In this document: positions 1-8,634 of the stretch, one piece after another
Layout of the letters: the number at the start of each line of letters is the position of its first letter
How positions within the stretch are numbered: the stretch's first letter is position 1
Assembly (NCBI GenBank): GCA_018817125.1
Contig: JAHIUN010000013.1
Location: forward strand, 1-62,694
Length of the DNA stretch: 62,694 bases
Direction: 5' to 3'
From: Patescibacteria group bacterium
GTDB lineage: Bacteria > Patescibacteriota > Gracilibacteria > UM-FILTER-43-11
Notes under the pieces: model-generated
The model's database searches: none
The model's input: only the letters and a program-made list of their open reading frames with translations
Told to the model about the DNA's origin: nothing
Translations under genes and position numbers: made by a program

Positions 1-212
1 CTTTTTCTGTATTACTATCTTTCTTTCTACTTTTGTGGCCAAAAGTAGCAAAAGCCCTGGGGGTCCACGAACCCAAACCAACGTTATGCCTTATATCATC
101 ATCTCCATAGGCCTGCCTGCCGGCAGGCAGGCGTGTCCCCCAGACCCCCAGACCTTATGTTTTTGTTCTGCCTTCAAAACGCTGAAGCTACTGTCCCGTA
201 CCGATGCCTAGC
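1..212. repeat. Left copy of the window-terminal inverted repeat
   Basis: Bases 1 to about 141 are the exact reverse complement of the last 141 bases of the window, apart from a one-base difference in a C run near 136-141. Homology then continues at lower identity to about 212. The repeat holds two palindromes: a CTACTTTTG/CAAAAGTAG hairpin at 28-49 and a GCCTGCCTGCCGGCAGGCAGGC-type palindrome around 111-132. Identical outer parts with diverged inner parts suggest a dispersed multicopy repeat at which the assembly stopped. Confidence 0.85.
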
Positions 213-546
213 GGTAGTCACGGCCTTCGGCCGTGCTTAACCACAAAGGCTCGCTGTTCCTGTACAGCACAGACCCCTTGAATGTACATTGAAAAAACAA
301 GGGTAAAGCGGGGTTTGGGGCAGAGCGAACGTAGAAAATGATGGTTGATTGCACAGCGATGATTACACGTTTCGTGGAGCCCCAATGGTTTTTTGCTTAC
401 TTTTTTGCCATCAAAAAAGTAAGAAGGATGGATTAAACAGCCAATTAGCGCTTAAAAGCAACAACGCAGCACAAAAGTAAGTCGCGGCCTTCGCCGCTGC
501 CGCTAAAATAAGATCCTGATAATCAGGTACAATGGCTATTGTACGA
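213..546. other. Gene-free repeat-rich left end
   Basis: No convincing coding region. The stretch contains hairpins: CACGGCC/GGCCGTG at 219-235 and CTTACTTTTTTG/CAAAAAAGTAAG at about 394-421. The second is related in sequence to the hairpin inside the terminal repeat. The rest shows no recognisable gene or RNA. Confidence 0.6.
508..545 (-). terminator. Tandem hairpins after the DUF4015 gene
   Basis: Immediately downstream of the stop codon on the minus strand lie GTACAAT/ATTGTAC (about 529-545) and then the palindrome CCTGATAATCAGG (512-524), followed on that strand by ATCTTATTTT. The order of hairpin and T-rich stretch fits an intrinsic terminator for the four-gene minus-strand block ending here. 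Confidence 0.5.
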
Positions 547-1920
547 TTATTCCCCCGCACCTTCTTCTGAAACTTCCTGTTCAGGCGGGGTTACCTCTAT
601 GCCAAAGCTCGGCCAGCTGTAACTATAGCGGTTTCCGGGGCTCCAGATGGCAAACCCAGCGCCTCCTGCGTCATAAGTGGCTTTGATTTGGTCGTTCATA
701 AACCAGGTTCCGAAACCATTTATTCTTAAAGGAAAGCCCTGTACCCAGGTTCGGATTTCCGCATTTCCATCTGCCTTTTCAACAAAATTCTTAATAGAAT
801 CATGCACAAAGCCATAGGGCGCCCCCCAAGGATTGGTGTAGCCATAATAACCGGGACTGACATGAGAGGGGTAGGTCATTGGGTAGATCGCGTCTACATA
901 TTTCGCGATTTCAACAGGGTCCTGACCTACAATTTTCCAGTCTACATTGCCCCATACGATGGCGCCAAATACATCCACACTTAGCTGAATGTCGTGATCA
1001 TCGGCCAGGCGGCGGGCTTTGGACAAAAAGTCATTGATCACATCTGTGCGCGAAAATTTCTCTTCATCATAATAGTAATCAAGGGTCTGGTGTGCGGCGG
1101 CCGGAAAGCGGATATAATCAAATTGAACTTCATCGAAACCCAAATTGGCCACTTCCTGCATAATATATAGGTTGTAATTCTGTACCCCTGGTTTCGATGG
1201 GTCGAGCCATCGATAATCGTATAATCCACCCCATTTATTCTGAATTCGCCATTCAGGCTTACGGGAGCCGACATAAGGGTCATTGAATACCACTTGCCGG
1301 GCGATGACATACAATCCCTTTTTATGCAGTTTATCGATGATTTCAGGGAAATGATCAAGTAGCGTGCTGCCCGGATTGATACTTGTTAAATATTCATTTT
1401 TAGGCGTGAAGGCCAGGAGTCCGCCTCCGTGTTCTATATCAATCACAACCGCGTTACCACCGCTTTCTATAAGCTTATCAATCAATTCCCATCCGTAATC
1501 ACTTGCGATGGTTCCTACTGTTATATAAATACTTTTTACGTTTTTAGGTGTTTTCATCCGGCTGACTATTACATCATTCTCCTTTTTTGGTTCAAGGTTT
1601 TCCGGGCTCTCTTCTTCTTTCGGTCCCTCTGCCTCCTGAGATGCATTGGTTGTACTGTCGTCCTCAGGGTGCGATTGTGAAATCGCGCCTTCAGTGTCAC
1701 CTTGGGGTTTTGTTGTATCGTTGGTCGGAGGTTGAACTTCTTTTTCCTCCAGTATTTTTTGGCTCGCATTTGCTTTTAATTCCGTTTCGATTGCGTTGAT
1801 TTTCTCCAGATAATAATTAATCAGACTAAAAATACGGTTCTCTTTTGCAAAAACACCTCCATAAAAGAATACAATAGCCATTACACTTGTTATTCCGATG
1901 ATAATCAGCCTTTTTTTCAA
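547..1920 (-). CDS. Putative glycoside hydrolase, DUF4015 family, membrane-anchored
   Basis: 457 aa. A single N-terminal hydrophobic segment (about residues 5-25) should act as signal anchor and place the rest outside the membrane. Residues about 50-115 are a Glu/Pro/Thr-rich linker. Residues about 120-450 match the DUF4015 putative glycoside hydrolase family, a TIM-barrel fold related to alpha-amylase-like enzymes, with the characteristic FDEVQFDYIRFPA segment near 260-273, an early NAVVIDIEHGGG strand and a late WVQGFPLR strand. The substrate cannot be told from sequence; a cell-envelope or extracellular polysaccharide is a guess. It is the last gene of a minus-strand block after the PEGA gene, with a 4-base gap. 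Confidence 0.8.
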   Translation of the reverse strand: MKKRLIIIGITSVMAIVFFYGGVFAKENRIFSLINYYLEKINAIETELKANASQKILEEKEVQPPTNDTTKPQGDTEGAISQSHPEDDSTTNASQEAEGPKEEESPENLEPKKENDVIVSRMKTPKNVKSIYITVGTIASDYGWELIDKLIESGGNAVVIDIEHGGGLLAFTPKNEYLTSINPGSTLLDHFPEIIDKLHKKGLYVIARQVVFNDPYVGSRKPEWRIQNKWGGLYDYRWLDPSKPGVQNYNLYIMQEVANLGFDEVQFDYIRFPAAAHQTLDYYYDEEKFSRTDVINDFLSKARRLADDHDIQLSVDVFGAIVWGNVDWKIVGQDPVEIAKYVDAIYPMTYPSHVSPGYYGYTNPWGAPYGFVHDSIKNFVEKADGNAEIRTWVQGFPLRINGFGTWFMNDQIKATYDAGGAGFAIWSPGNRYSYSWPSFGIEVTPPEQEVSEEGAGE

Positions 1921-1924
1921 AGTA

Positions 1925-2890
1925 TTAATAAGTCAGTTGATACCAGCGTTCTTCTGCTGGATTATAAACATAAACGATTCCGTCCTGATCTGCCAATACT
2001 TTTTCAATTTTAAAGTTTGTTTTTCTCATAATCGACTTGGTCTCTAGAGTGGAGAGCGTTAAACTCTGAATCAGGAATTCGCCTTTTTCTTCGTCGTAGG
2101 TAAAATAAATCAAAGTGTCATCATCATCCCATACAGCCTGCTTAAGATCCAATATTTGATCGATGGCCTCAACTGTTTTGTCGGCTACATCTATTTTGTA
2201 TAATCCGCCTTTAATGTCGTTGGTCAGCAAATAGCTCCCTGTTGGTGACCAGGTCATGTTCAGCGGAAGAAAAGAGGTGATTATTTTTTTACGCGACGCC
2301 TTTTTAATATCGATAAAATAAATCTCTGTTTTTAGTGTGCCTACCAATTGACTGGAATCATAAGACCAATACCACTTAAGACCTTCTTCCATATTTTTTA
2401 AAGCAGTCACTGTTTTTATGCCGGATTCATCCCATAATCTTAGCTTTTCCCCCTCTGCGTCCCAAAAAATCAGTTGTTTTCCAGGCAGATCCCATGTGGG
2501 TGCAATCAATGACTTTTTCTGCAGGATCTCCGGAAGCTCACGATTTTCATCTTTTTCCTGCGGTACGGTTATGCTTGGCTCTAATGTCGGTATTTTTTTG
2601 AGTGTTACGGCAAGCTCCTGGGTACGTCCACGTTTTACAGATATATTCACACCTTCTGTAATATAGCCATCCTTCTGGATCCGGAGATAATGGGAACCAC
2701 TTTTTAAAACTGTTTCGCAGGGGTCAAATTCACAGAATGTCTGGAGGTCTTCTTCTATAACAAAATAAGAATTCATTGTTGCTGTGATTTTTAAAGTTCC
2801 CTTATTAAGAGGATAAAACCATATATAAACTCCTCCAGACAATAGCAGGGTAATAAGCAGAATCAGAATGTTTTTAAGTCGTTTGAGCAT
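1925..2890 (-). CDS. PEGA domain-containing membrane-anchored protein
   Basis: 321 aa. The N-terminus has one hydrophobic segment (about residues 7-27). It is followed by a PEGA-type beta-sandwich (about 32-95) with the typical stretch GSHYLRIQKDGY. The C-terminal two thirds contain repeated W-D and S-P-T-G-S type strands (for example LTWSPTGSYLLTND-like spacing near residue 215) that suggest a partial beta-propeller of the TolB/WD40 kind. PEGA domains occur on surface proteins; no enzyme activity is apparent. Its ATG overlaps the yraN stop by one base (TAATG), so translation is probably coupled. Exact role unknown. Confidence 0.7.
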   Translation of the reverse strand: MLKRLKNILILLITLLLSGGVYIWFYPLNKGTLKITATMNSYFVIEEDLQTFCEFDPCETVLKSGSHYLRIQKDGYITEGVNISVKRGRTQELAVTLKKIPTLEPSITVPQEKDENRELPEILQKKSLIAPTWDLPGKQLIFWDAEGEKLRLWDESGIKTVTALKNMEEGLKWYWSYDSSQLVGTLKTEIYFIDIKKASRKKIITSFLPLNMTWSPTGSYLLTNDIKGGLYKIDVADKTVEAIDQILDLKQAVWDDDDTLIYFTYDEEKGEFLIQSLTLSTLETKSIMRKTNFKIEKVLADQDGIVYVYNPAEERWYQLTY

Positions 2891-3249
2891 TATAAGCTGA
2901 TATTTTCGAAATGCTGTATAAGCGCTTCTTTATTGTTCCATTCAATACTTATTATATCAATCCTCCAGTCACAATCCTCCTGATTTTTTTCTGTCAGCCA
3001 TTGTTCCGCGGTTTCGATGATCTTTTCAACTTTATTATCGTCTACCGATTCTTCCGGATAGCCGAATGAGCGACCGTGGCGTGTTTTTACTTCCACGAAA
3101 ACAATTTCATTCGTTTTGGGATCGCTTGCGATGATATCGATTTCCCCGGATCGTTTTAGATAATTATTGGCAAAGATTTTATATCCTTTATCCTTTAAAT
3201 ACTTCATGGCTTTTTCTTCCCCTTTCTTTCCAAATACTTTTCGATCCAT
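2890..3249 (-). CDS. yraN: YraN family (UPF0102) endonuclease-like protein
   Basis: 119 aa, the usual size of the family. The signature GEIDIIA (near residue 36) followed by IVFVEVKTRHG (near 49) forms the restriction-endonuclease-like core D...EVK. Family members are thought to act on DNA, possibly in recombination, but the biochemical role is not settled. It directly abuts the polyprenol-kinase-like gene upstream, with no spacer, and overlaps the PEGA gene downstream by one base. The three therefore appear to be one transcription unit. Confidence 0.9.
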   Translation of the reverse strand: MDRKVFGKKGEEKAMKYLKDKGYKIFANNYLKRSGEIDIIASDPKTNEIVFVEVKTRHGRSFGYPEESVDDNKVEKIIETAEQWLTEKNQEDCDWRIDIISIEWNNKEALIQHFENISL

Positions 3250-3831
3250 TTATACAAATAAACTTAAAGTAAAACTGGCTCCGATCGGGATGAGAAGGTT
3301 ATCGTCGATCTCAAAATTGAAGAGTCGGATGTTGGGCATTTCTAAAAACATGGCGATGCATGAGGCCGCGATGGCCGCCGCCAGATTTGGCACAAAGAAA
3401 TAAGCTATAGGAATGGAAACCAGGATTCCGACAAGAGTCCCTTCTACATATTTATTCGGATTAAGTTTGGTTTTGATTTTTCCGTAATGACGCCCTACCA
3501 GATTAGAGACTGCGTCTCCGAAACTCAGGATTAAAATGCCTGCGTAAGCCAATACAGCATCGAATAAGAGGAGCGATAAAAAGGCACCTATGGTAAAAAA
3601 TAAAATTCCTCGTCCGGGAAAGTTTTCCATGTGATGATCCCGTTCAAATAAACTTAAAACCCGCCGGCAAAGTCCCAAGCGTTCACGTTTTATCATAAAC
3701 GACATAATGGAGCCACCGAGAATCATTCCAAATAAGACCGGAAGGGTCAGGATTCCGTAAAAATGAAGCAGGATGATGATTGGGCCGTAAGCGATATGAA
3801 TAAGCTGCCGCCGGAATTCTAATTTGTGCAT
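3250..3831 (-). CDS. Dolichol/polyprenol kinase-like CTP-dependent membrane kinase
   Basis: 193 aa with about five to six hydrophobic segments. The arrangement FPGRGILFFTIGA, then FGDAVSNLVGRHYGK, then NKYVEGTLVG is the signature of the SEC59/DGK1/VTE5 family, integral membrane enzymes that phosphorylate a lipid alcohol (dolichol, diacylglycerol or phytol) using CTP. In bacteria the substrate is usually unproven; recycling of an isoprenoid lipid alcohol for envelope synthesis is plausible. It is the first gene of the minus-strand block that runs to 547, read away from dgt with a 108-bp divergent spacer. Confidence 0.75.
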   Translation of the reverse strand: MHKLEFRRQLIHIAYGPIIILLHFYGILTLPVLFGMILGGSIMSFMIKRERLGLCRRVLSLFERDHHMENFPGRGILFFTIGAFLSLLLFDAVLAYAGILILSFGDAVSNLVGRHYGKIKTKLNPNKYVEGTLVGILVSIPIAYFFVPNLAAAIAASCIAMFLEMPNIRLFNFEIDDNLLIPIGASFTLSLFV

Positions 3832-3841
3832 AGTTTAAATA

Positions 3842-3895
3842 ACATTTGACATCTGACATGTGACTTTTGACGGTTACTAGTCAATTGTCACATGT
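3842..3895. repeat. Quasi-palindromic array, family ACATTTGAC, in a divergent promoter region
   Basis: Direct units (ACATTTGAC, ACATCTGAC, ATGTGACTTTTGAC) are followed by an inverted copy. ACATGTGACTTTTGAC at 3856-3871 pairs with GTCAATTGTCACATGT at 3880-3895. The array sits between two divergent genes, so it cannot simply be a terminator. Its right arm covers the upstream in-frame ATG at 3892, which argues for the later dgt start. Related units occur at 19625 and 28221. Confidence 0.8.
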
Positions 3896-3939
3896 TCCTC
3901 GTTATGTTACCTTATTCTTGTCTTATTTACCACGTTCAA

Positions 3940-5070
3940 ATGTTGTTTACACGTGAATTTCTGGAGGCCAGAGAAAATGAAAACCTTGCTCCCTATTCAG
4001 CGAAAAGCACGAATAGCCAGGGGCGTGATTATAAAGAAGCGGAAGATCCTTATCGCACCTGTTTTCAGCGCGATCGTGATCGGGTGATTCATTGTAAAGC
4101 CTTTCGGCGTCTGAAGGGAAAGGCTCAAGTGTTTGTTGCCCATTACGGTGACCATTACCGTTCGCGATTGACTCATACCATGGAGGTTGCCCAGCTAAGC
4201 CGTGATCTGGCTCGTACGCTGGGTTTGAATGAGGATCTTGCGGAAACCATTGCCTTGGCTCATGATCTTGGTCACACTCCCTTTGGCCATGCCGGGCAGG
4301 ATACTATGGATCAGTTGATGAAGGAGTATGGTCAGGGGTTTGAACATAATGAGCAAAGCCGTCGGGTGGTTGAATTGCTGGAAGAAAAAACTCCGGATTA
4401 CCGGGGGCTTAATCTCACTTTTGAGGTTCGTGATGGTCTGATTAAACATCGCACTTCTTTTGATCAGCCTGTTTCTTTAGATGTCCACATGCCTTCTCTG
4501 GAAGCTCAGATTGTTAATATAGCGGATGAAATCGCTTATCTTAATCATGACATTGATGACGGCCTTCGTTCCGGCATTTTAAAGATAGATTCCTTAAATG
4601 GGCTGAGTTTGTGGAAGCGGGTGCGGGCCGCTGTGGATCAGCATTTACCTTCTCCTTTTTTTATTTCTGCCGCTATTTCCTGCCTTATTGGTTTAATGAT
4701 CCACAATTTGGCCGAAAACACCCATCATCTTATTGAAGCGGCTGATGTCAATCAACTGGGATCGGTCTACAAACATCCTAAACCCCTTGCTGTCTTTTCA
4801 GACGATTTCAAAAGAGAATGTTCGGAGCTGAAAGATTTTTTATATGAACATTTTTATCGTTCCGGCGGCGTGGCTGATTACAATATAAAAGGGCAGAATG
4901 CCATTCGTTTTTTGTTTAAAAAGCTGATGACTAATTTCCAGCTCCTCCCTGAAAAAATCCGTCAAAATCCTTACGGAGAGAAGGATTATATACTGGTGAA
5001 AGATTATATTGCAGGGATGACGGACCAATTTGCGCTGGATTTGTATGATAAATTTAAAATTAAGCTATGA
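3940..5070 (+). CDS. dgt: Deoxyguanosinetriphosphate triphosphohydrolase-like HD protein
   Basis: 376 aa with start at the ATG at 3940. The resulting N-terminus MLFTREFLEAREN aligns with the family, while the earlier in-frame ATG (3892) lies inside a repeat. The metal-binding HD fold is intact: RLTHTMEVAQ near residue 77, then LAHDLGHTPFGHAG near 107-120 and a later EQSRRVVELLE. The FQRDRDRVIHCKAFRRLKGKAQVF stretch is typical of bacterial dNTP triphosphohydrolases, which split dNTPs into deoxynucleoside and triphosphate. The last 4 bases overlap the nrdR start (ATGA), linking dNTP breakdown to control of dNTP synthesis. Confidence 0.9.
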   Translation: MLFTREFLEARENENLAPYSAKSTNSQGRDYKEAEDPYRTCFQRDRDRVIHCKAFRRLKGKAQVFVAHYGDHYRSRLTHTMEVAQLSRDLARTLGLNEDLAETIALAHDLGHTPFGHAGQDTMDQLMKEYGQGFEHNEQSRRVVELLEEKTPDYRGLNLTFEVRDGLIKHRTSFDQPVSLDVHMPSLEAQIVNIADEIAYLNHDIDDGLRSGILKIDSLNGLSLWKRVRAAVDQHLPSPFFISAAISCLIGLMIHNLAENTHHLIEAADVNQLGSVYKHPKPLAVFSDDFKRECSELKDFLYEHFYRSGGVADYNIKGQNAIRFLFKKLMTNFQLLPEKIRQNPYGEKDYILVKDYIAGMTDQFALDLYDKFKIKL

Positions 5071-5513
5071 ATTGTCCGAAGTGTAAAAATTTAGAAACAA
5101 AAGTAATTGATTCCCGTTTGGCGGAACAAGGGAAAGTTATACGCCGGCGTCGTGAGTGCGAAAAATGCGGCCGTCGTTTTACCACGTTCGAGCGCCAGGA
5201 AATCGGAAGTTTAATGGTGAAGAAAAAAGATGGCACCTTTGAGCCGTACAGCCGTACTAAACTGGAAAACGGTATTTGGATTGCTTGCGGTAAGCGTCCG
5301 GTTACCCAAATCCAGATTGATAAAATGATCAATGGCCTTGAGGAGAAATGGAGTGTCAATAAGAAAGGGGTTTTGAGCCAGACGATTGGTAACGATGTGA
5401 TGGATGCGCTCAAAAAACTAGATCATATTGCCTATATTCGTTTTGCCAGCGTGTATCGCAGTTTTAAAGATGTGGATGAATTTAAAGAAGAGTTAGGCAA
5501 ACTTTTACAATAA
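5067..5513 (+). CDS. nrdR: Transcriptional repressor NrdR
   Basis: 148 aa, full length. A zinc ribbon with Cys3, Cys6, Cys31 and Cys34 is followed by the basic stretch RRRR and an ATP-cone domain (about residues 49-139). NrdR senses the ATP/dATP ratio and represses ribonucleotide reductase genes by binding NrdR boxes. No nrd genes are in this window, so its targets must lie elsewhere. The ATG overlaps the dgt stop by four bases. Confidence 0.97.
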   Translation: MNCPKCKNLETKVIDSRLAEQGKVIRRRRECEKCGRRFTTFERQEIGSLMVKKKDGTFEPYSRTKLENGIWIACGKRPVTQIQIDKMINGLEEKWSVNKKGVLSQTIGNDVMDALKKLDHIAYIRFASVYRSFKDVDEFKEELGKLLQ

Positions 5514-5519
5514 AAATCT

Positions 5520-5987
5520 ATGCGTTTTCATCGGATTATCGCCACGGTCTTTGTTACCCTTTTCGTTGGTATCAACGCCTTCCTTTTTTCGGATTATCTG
5601 GGGTTTGAAAAGATCTATCTGGTAACCGAAAGGGGAGATACTTATAAAATAAGGGTCGAGATAGCCGATACATTTGGGCAGAAACAAAAAGGTTTGATGC
5701 ACCGGCGTCGTTTGGAGGTGGGGCGGGGGATGCTATTTATTTATCAGGAGCCGGTTACCCCGTCTTTTTGGATGAAAAACATGTGCTTTCCGCTTGATAT
5801 GATTTTTATTGGGAAGGACTTACGTGTAAAAACCATTCACGAAAAAGTCCTCCCATGTGAAGCAGAGCCTTGCGAGCTTTATTCTCCCTCTTCCCCCATT
5901 CAGTATGTTCTGGAGGTGCCAGGGGGTTATTCTCAGCTCTTCAAAATCAAATCAGGGGATCGTGTGGAATTTGAAACTACTAAATAA
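5520..5987 (+). CDS. DUF192 family protein with N-terminal membrane anchor
   Basis: 155 aa. A hydrophobic N-terminus (about residues 5-25) precedes a DUF192 domain marked by QKGLMHRRRLEVGRGMLF, PSFWMKNMCFPLDMIFI and a C-terminal YVLEVPGGYSQLFKIKSGD. The domain is a small beta-rich fold, often exported, with no established activity. It follows nrdR by 6 bases and probably shares its transcript. It ends in the inverted repeat array that separates it from the convergent protease gene. Confidence 0.85.
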   Translation: MRFHRIIATVFVTLFVGINAFLFSDYLGFEKIYLVTERGDTYKIRVEIADTFGQKQKGLMHRRRLEVGRGMLFIYQEPVTPSFWMKNMCFPLDMIFIGKDLRVKTIHEKVLPCEAEPCELYSPSSPIQYVLEVPGGYSQLFKIKSGDRVEFETTK

Positions 5988-6071
5988 TTTGTAACTCGTA
6001 ACTAGTAATTTTAAATGACGAAAAATTACCAATTACAAGTTACGCCCCGAAGGGGTAAGTTACAAATTACT
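5984..6071. repeat. Quasi-palindromic array, family GTAACTxGTAA, between convergent genes
   Basis: Left units AATTTGTAACTCGTAACTAG and TAATTTT are mirrored on the right by AATTACCAATTACAAGTTAC and AAGTTACAAATTA, with an inner GCCCC/GGGGT hairpin. The array overlaps the stop codons of both flanking genes and could serve as a bidirectional terminator. Confidence 0.8.
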
Positions 6072-7296
6072 GACTCTTCAAGTATTCCAATGCCGCGTCC
6101 AGCTGAGGGTCAAGACCTTCTTCAATGTCTTCCAGTGTCCGTTCTATTTTAATATCAGGTTCAATCCCCAGTTCTGTGATATTTATATTGTTAGGGGTGT
6201 ACCATTTAGCCACTGTTATCCGCAGGCTTGAACCATCGACAAGGCTTTCGACTTCCTGAACAGTCCCTTTACCGAAACTTGTTTCTCCGATGATCACTCC
6301 TCGGTCATGATCGCGGATCGCGCCGGCCACGATTTCTGAAGCCGAGGCACTTCCCTTGTTGATTAGGACGGCCAGTGGGATGCTGACAGCACGGGCTTTG
6401 CCGCTCACGTAGATCACTTCATCTTCTTCCGGGTTTCGCTTTTTAACCGATACCACTTTGCCTTTTTCGATAAATTCCGAAGCAATGTCGATGGCTCCTT
6501 CCAAGTACCCTCCGCCATTGTAGCGAAGATCCAGAACAATCCCTGATGGGCGTTTGGTCAGGATCTCACTGATAGCCCGACTGAATTCTATTTTGGTTTT
6601 GGCGCCGAACTGGTTTAACTCGATTAGTGCAATATCCCCTTTCATTTCCCATTCTACACTGTTGATGTTTATAGCGTCCCGGATGATTGTGACCCCAATA
6701 GGTTCCGGGTGTTTATCACGTACGATGGTTAGAGTTACCTTGCTTCCTTTTGGTCCTCGTATTTTCGTGACCGCTTGTTCAAATGTGTACTCTTCTACAT
6801 CTACCCCGTCGATTTTCAGGATGATGTCTTCCGGTTGGAGACCGGCTTGTTTGGCAGGAGAATTCTTAAGCGGGGATACAATCGTGATCAATCCATGTCT
6901 GAGCGTTAACTCCGCGCCGATTCCTTCCAGTGTTCCTTCCATGTTCGCCTGAAAGTCTTTATTCTCTTTTGGAGTTAAAAAAGTTGTGTAGGGATCGTCT
7001 AACGAATATACCATTCCCCGAATGGCTCCATAAATCATTTCTTTGTAATCGAGCACTTGGGGGTCTACATATTTTCCTGCTAATAAGCTCCATACGTCCC
7101 AGAACAGCTGCATATCTACTTTATTGTCTGCATTGCGGGTTATTTCGTTTTCGATCCGGTAACCGCTTCCCTGTCTTTCTGTCTGATTTACCCCCACATG
7201 CCATCCTAGCGCGAACACAAAAGCGATTAGGATAATGAGTCCTAATATCTTAGGGGCTGATGTGCTGTTTTCATATGAGTAAGGATTTTTTTTCAT
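6067..7296 (-). CDS. ctpA: Carboxy-terminal processing protease, S41 family (CtpA/Prc-like)
   Basis: 409 aa. One N-terminal membrane segment (about residues 16-35) exports the enzyme. A PDZ domain (about 120-195, with GIGAEL and LKNSPAKQAGLQPEDIIL) is followed by the S41 protease domain with GIVLDLRYNGGG. The catalytic Ser is in NKGSASASEIV (near 316) and the general-base Lys in TSFGKGTVQ (near 342). Such proteases trim C-termini of exported proteins and serve envelope quality control. Followed downstream by a quasi-palindromic array shared with the DUF192 gene end. Confidence 0.95.
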   Translation of the reverse strand: MKKNPYSYENSTSAPKILGLIILIAFVFALGWHVGVNQTERQGSGYRIENEITRNADNKVDMQLFWDVWSLLAGKYVDPQVLDYKEMIYGAIRGMVYSLDDPYTTFLTPKENKDFQANMEGTLEGIGAELTLRHGLITIVSPLKNSPAKQAGLQPEDIILKIDGVDVEEYTFEQAVTKIRGPKGSKVTLTIVRDKHPEPIGVTIIRDAININSVEWEMKGDIALIELNQFGAKTKIEFSRAISEILTKRPSGIVLDLRYNGGGYLEGAIDIASEFIEKGKVVSVKKRNPEEDEVIYVSGKARAVSIPLAVLINKGSASASEIVAGAIRDHDRGVIIGETSFGKGTVQEVESLVDGSSLRITVAKWYTPNNINITELGIEPDIKIERTLEDIEEGLDPQLDAALEYLKSQ

Positions 7297-7412
7297 AGGT
7301 TCGTATTGTGGCTCGTATTGTAGGTCGTATCGTGGGTCGTATGGTGGCTCGTATTGTGGTCTACTATTCGATCCACAATTCGGCCAACCATTCGAGCCAC
7401 TATCCGGGGCTA
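7297..7412. repeat. Quasi-palindromic array, family GGCTCGTATTGTGG, between ctpA and dnaJ
   Basis: About six direct units of 14-15 nt (TCGTATTGTGGC, TCGTATTGTAGG, TCGTATCGTGGG, TCGTATGGTGGC and so on) fill the left half. The right half carries inverted units (GATCCACAATTCGG, CCAACCATTCGAGCC, CTATCCGGGGC). The whole fills the gap between two co-directional genes. The same unit, in the form CCACAATTCGCTCCACCATTCGAG, occurs 49 kb away in the leader of a prepilin gene. Confidence 0.85.
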
Positions 7413-8540
7413 TTATCCAAATAATCCTTTATTCTGCGGTTTGATATTCAGTTTAGCTTCTTTTATCAGTTCTTCATACAGTTCTTTTTCTTTTTTGTTC
7501 AGCTTCTGCGGAACATTCACGATTATTTTAACATAATGATCTCCCTTTGTAGCGGTACCGACTTTTGGCACGCCGTACGTTTTTAATTTAAACACCTTTC
7601 CATTTTCTGTGCCGGCCGGGATTTTAAGTTTTACGTTTCCGTGAATGGTTTTTATATTCACCTCATCGCCCATCACCGCCTGCAAAAGATGAATATGCTG
7701 TTCTGTTCTAATATCATCCCCATCCCGTTTGAATGTTTCACTGGGGCTGACCGAGATGTGAGAGAATAGGTCGCCAGCCATTCCTCCTTTTAGGCCAGCC
7801 TCCCCTTTTCCCGAAAGCCGGATGGCTGCTCTATCGTGGATGCCAGCCGGAATTTTAATTTTGATCTTTTGATTTTTAATCACGCGACCTTCTCCTTTGC
7901 ACTCACGGCATTTCCTTTCAGGGATTTTACCGGCTCCGTTACAGGCTTCACAAGTGGCAGCGGTCTGAATTTGGCCTAGTGGCGTCCGTTGTATTCGTAC
8001 GTGCTGGCCCGTCCCCTGACAGGTATCACAGTTGATGATCTTACTCCCGGGTTCATTTCCCATCCCCTTACAGTGTTCACATGTTTCATAGCGGCTTAAT
8101 TCTACTTCCTTTGTTGTACCGAAGACTGCTTCATCAAAGGTGAGGCGCACTACAATCTCAATATCGTTTCCGCGGATTGGACCTCGTCTGGCTTCTGCTT
8201 TGCGCGTACTACCACCAAAGAAGGTATCAAAGATATCACCAAATCCTCCGCCAAAATCAAAATTAACATTTTGGAAATCCCTGAAATCAAATCCGCCAAA
8301 TCCTGCTCCCGTTCCTGCCCCGCCTGGTCCGCTGCCAGTACTTCCGAATTGATCGTATTGGGCTCGTTTTTGCTTGTCGCCCAAAACCTCATAAGCGGCT
8401 GTTATCTCCTTAAACTTTTTTTCATCCGTTTTATTACCCCCTTTATCCGGGTGATATTTCATAGCCAGCCGCCGGTAAGCTTTTTTAATTTCAACGTCCG
8501 ATGCTTTTTTGTCTACCCCGAGGGTTTTATATGGATCCAT
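7413..8540 (-). CDS. dnaJ: Molecular chaperone DnaJ
   Basis: 375 aa, full length. The J domain (residues 3-67) has the HPD motif at 30-32. A Gly/Phe-rich region (about 70-120) is followed by the zinc domain with four CxxCxGxG repeats ([32 protein letters not shown]) and two C-terminal substrate-binding beta domains. DnaJ delivers unfolded proteins to DnaK and stimulates its ATPase. dnaK and grpE are not in the window. Upstream, a short CCAATGG direct repeat (8545-8580) lies before the DUF4012 gene. Confidence 0.97.
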   Translation of the reverse strand: MDPYKTLGVDKKASDVEIKKAYRRLAMKYHPDKGGNKTDEKKFKEITAAYEVLGDKQKRAQYDQFGSTGSGPGGAGTGAGFGGFDFRDFQNVNFDFGGGFGDIFDTFFGGSTRKAEARRGPIRGNDIEIVVRLTFDEAVFGTTKEVELSRYETCEHCKGMGNEPGSKIINCDTCQGTGQHVRIQRTPLGQIQTAATCEACNGAGKIPERKCRECKGEGRVIKNQKIKIKIPAGIHDRAAIRLSGKGEAGLKGGMAGDLFSHISVSPSETFKRDGDDIRTEQHIHLLQAVMGDEVNIKTIHGNVKLKIPAGTENGKVFKLKTYGVPKVGTATKGDHYVKIIVNVPQKLNKKEKELYEELIKEAKLNIKPQNKGLFG

Positions 8541-8544
8541 AATC

Positions 8545-8595
8545 TAATGGCCAATGGCCAATGACCAATGACCAATTAATAAATTAGCCCATAAA
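8545..8595. repeat. Short direct repeat array, unit CCAATGG/CCAATGA
   Basis: Four near-identical units (GGCCAATGGCCAATGACCAATGACCAAT region) lie directly upstream of the dnaJ ATG, followed by a small AATTTAT/ATAAATT symmetry. It is a weaker, mainly direct example of the spacer arrays seen elsewhere in the window. Confidence 0.6.
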
Positions 8596-8634
8596 TTTTA
8601 TTGAAAATAGGGCGAAAAGTAAAGGTAATACAGC

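Noticed and set aside
802-984. Plus-strand open frame inside the DUF4015 gene
   Set aside because: It is antisense to a well-supported long gene and has no family similarity or start signals. The same holds for the many frames opposite to other genes in the window.
3892-3939. Earlier start of the dGTPase-like gene
   Set aside because: The ATG at 3892 lies in the right arm of an inverted repeat, and the extra 16 residues do not resemble the family N-terminus.
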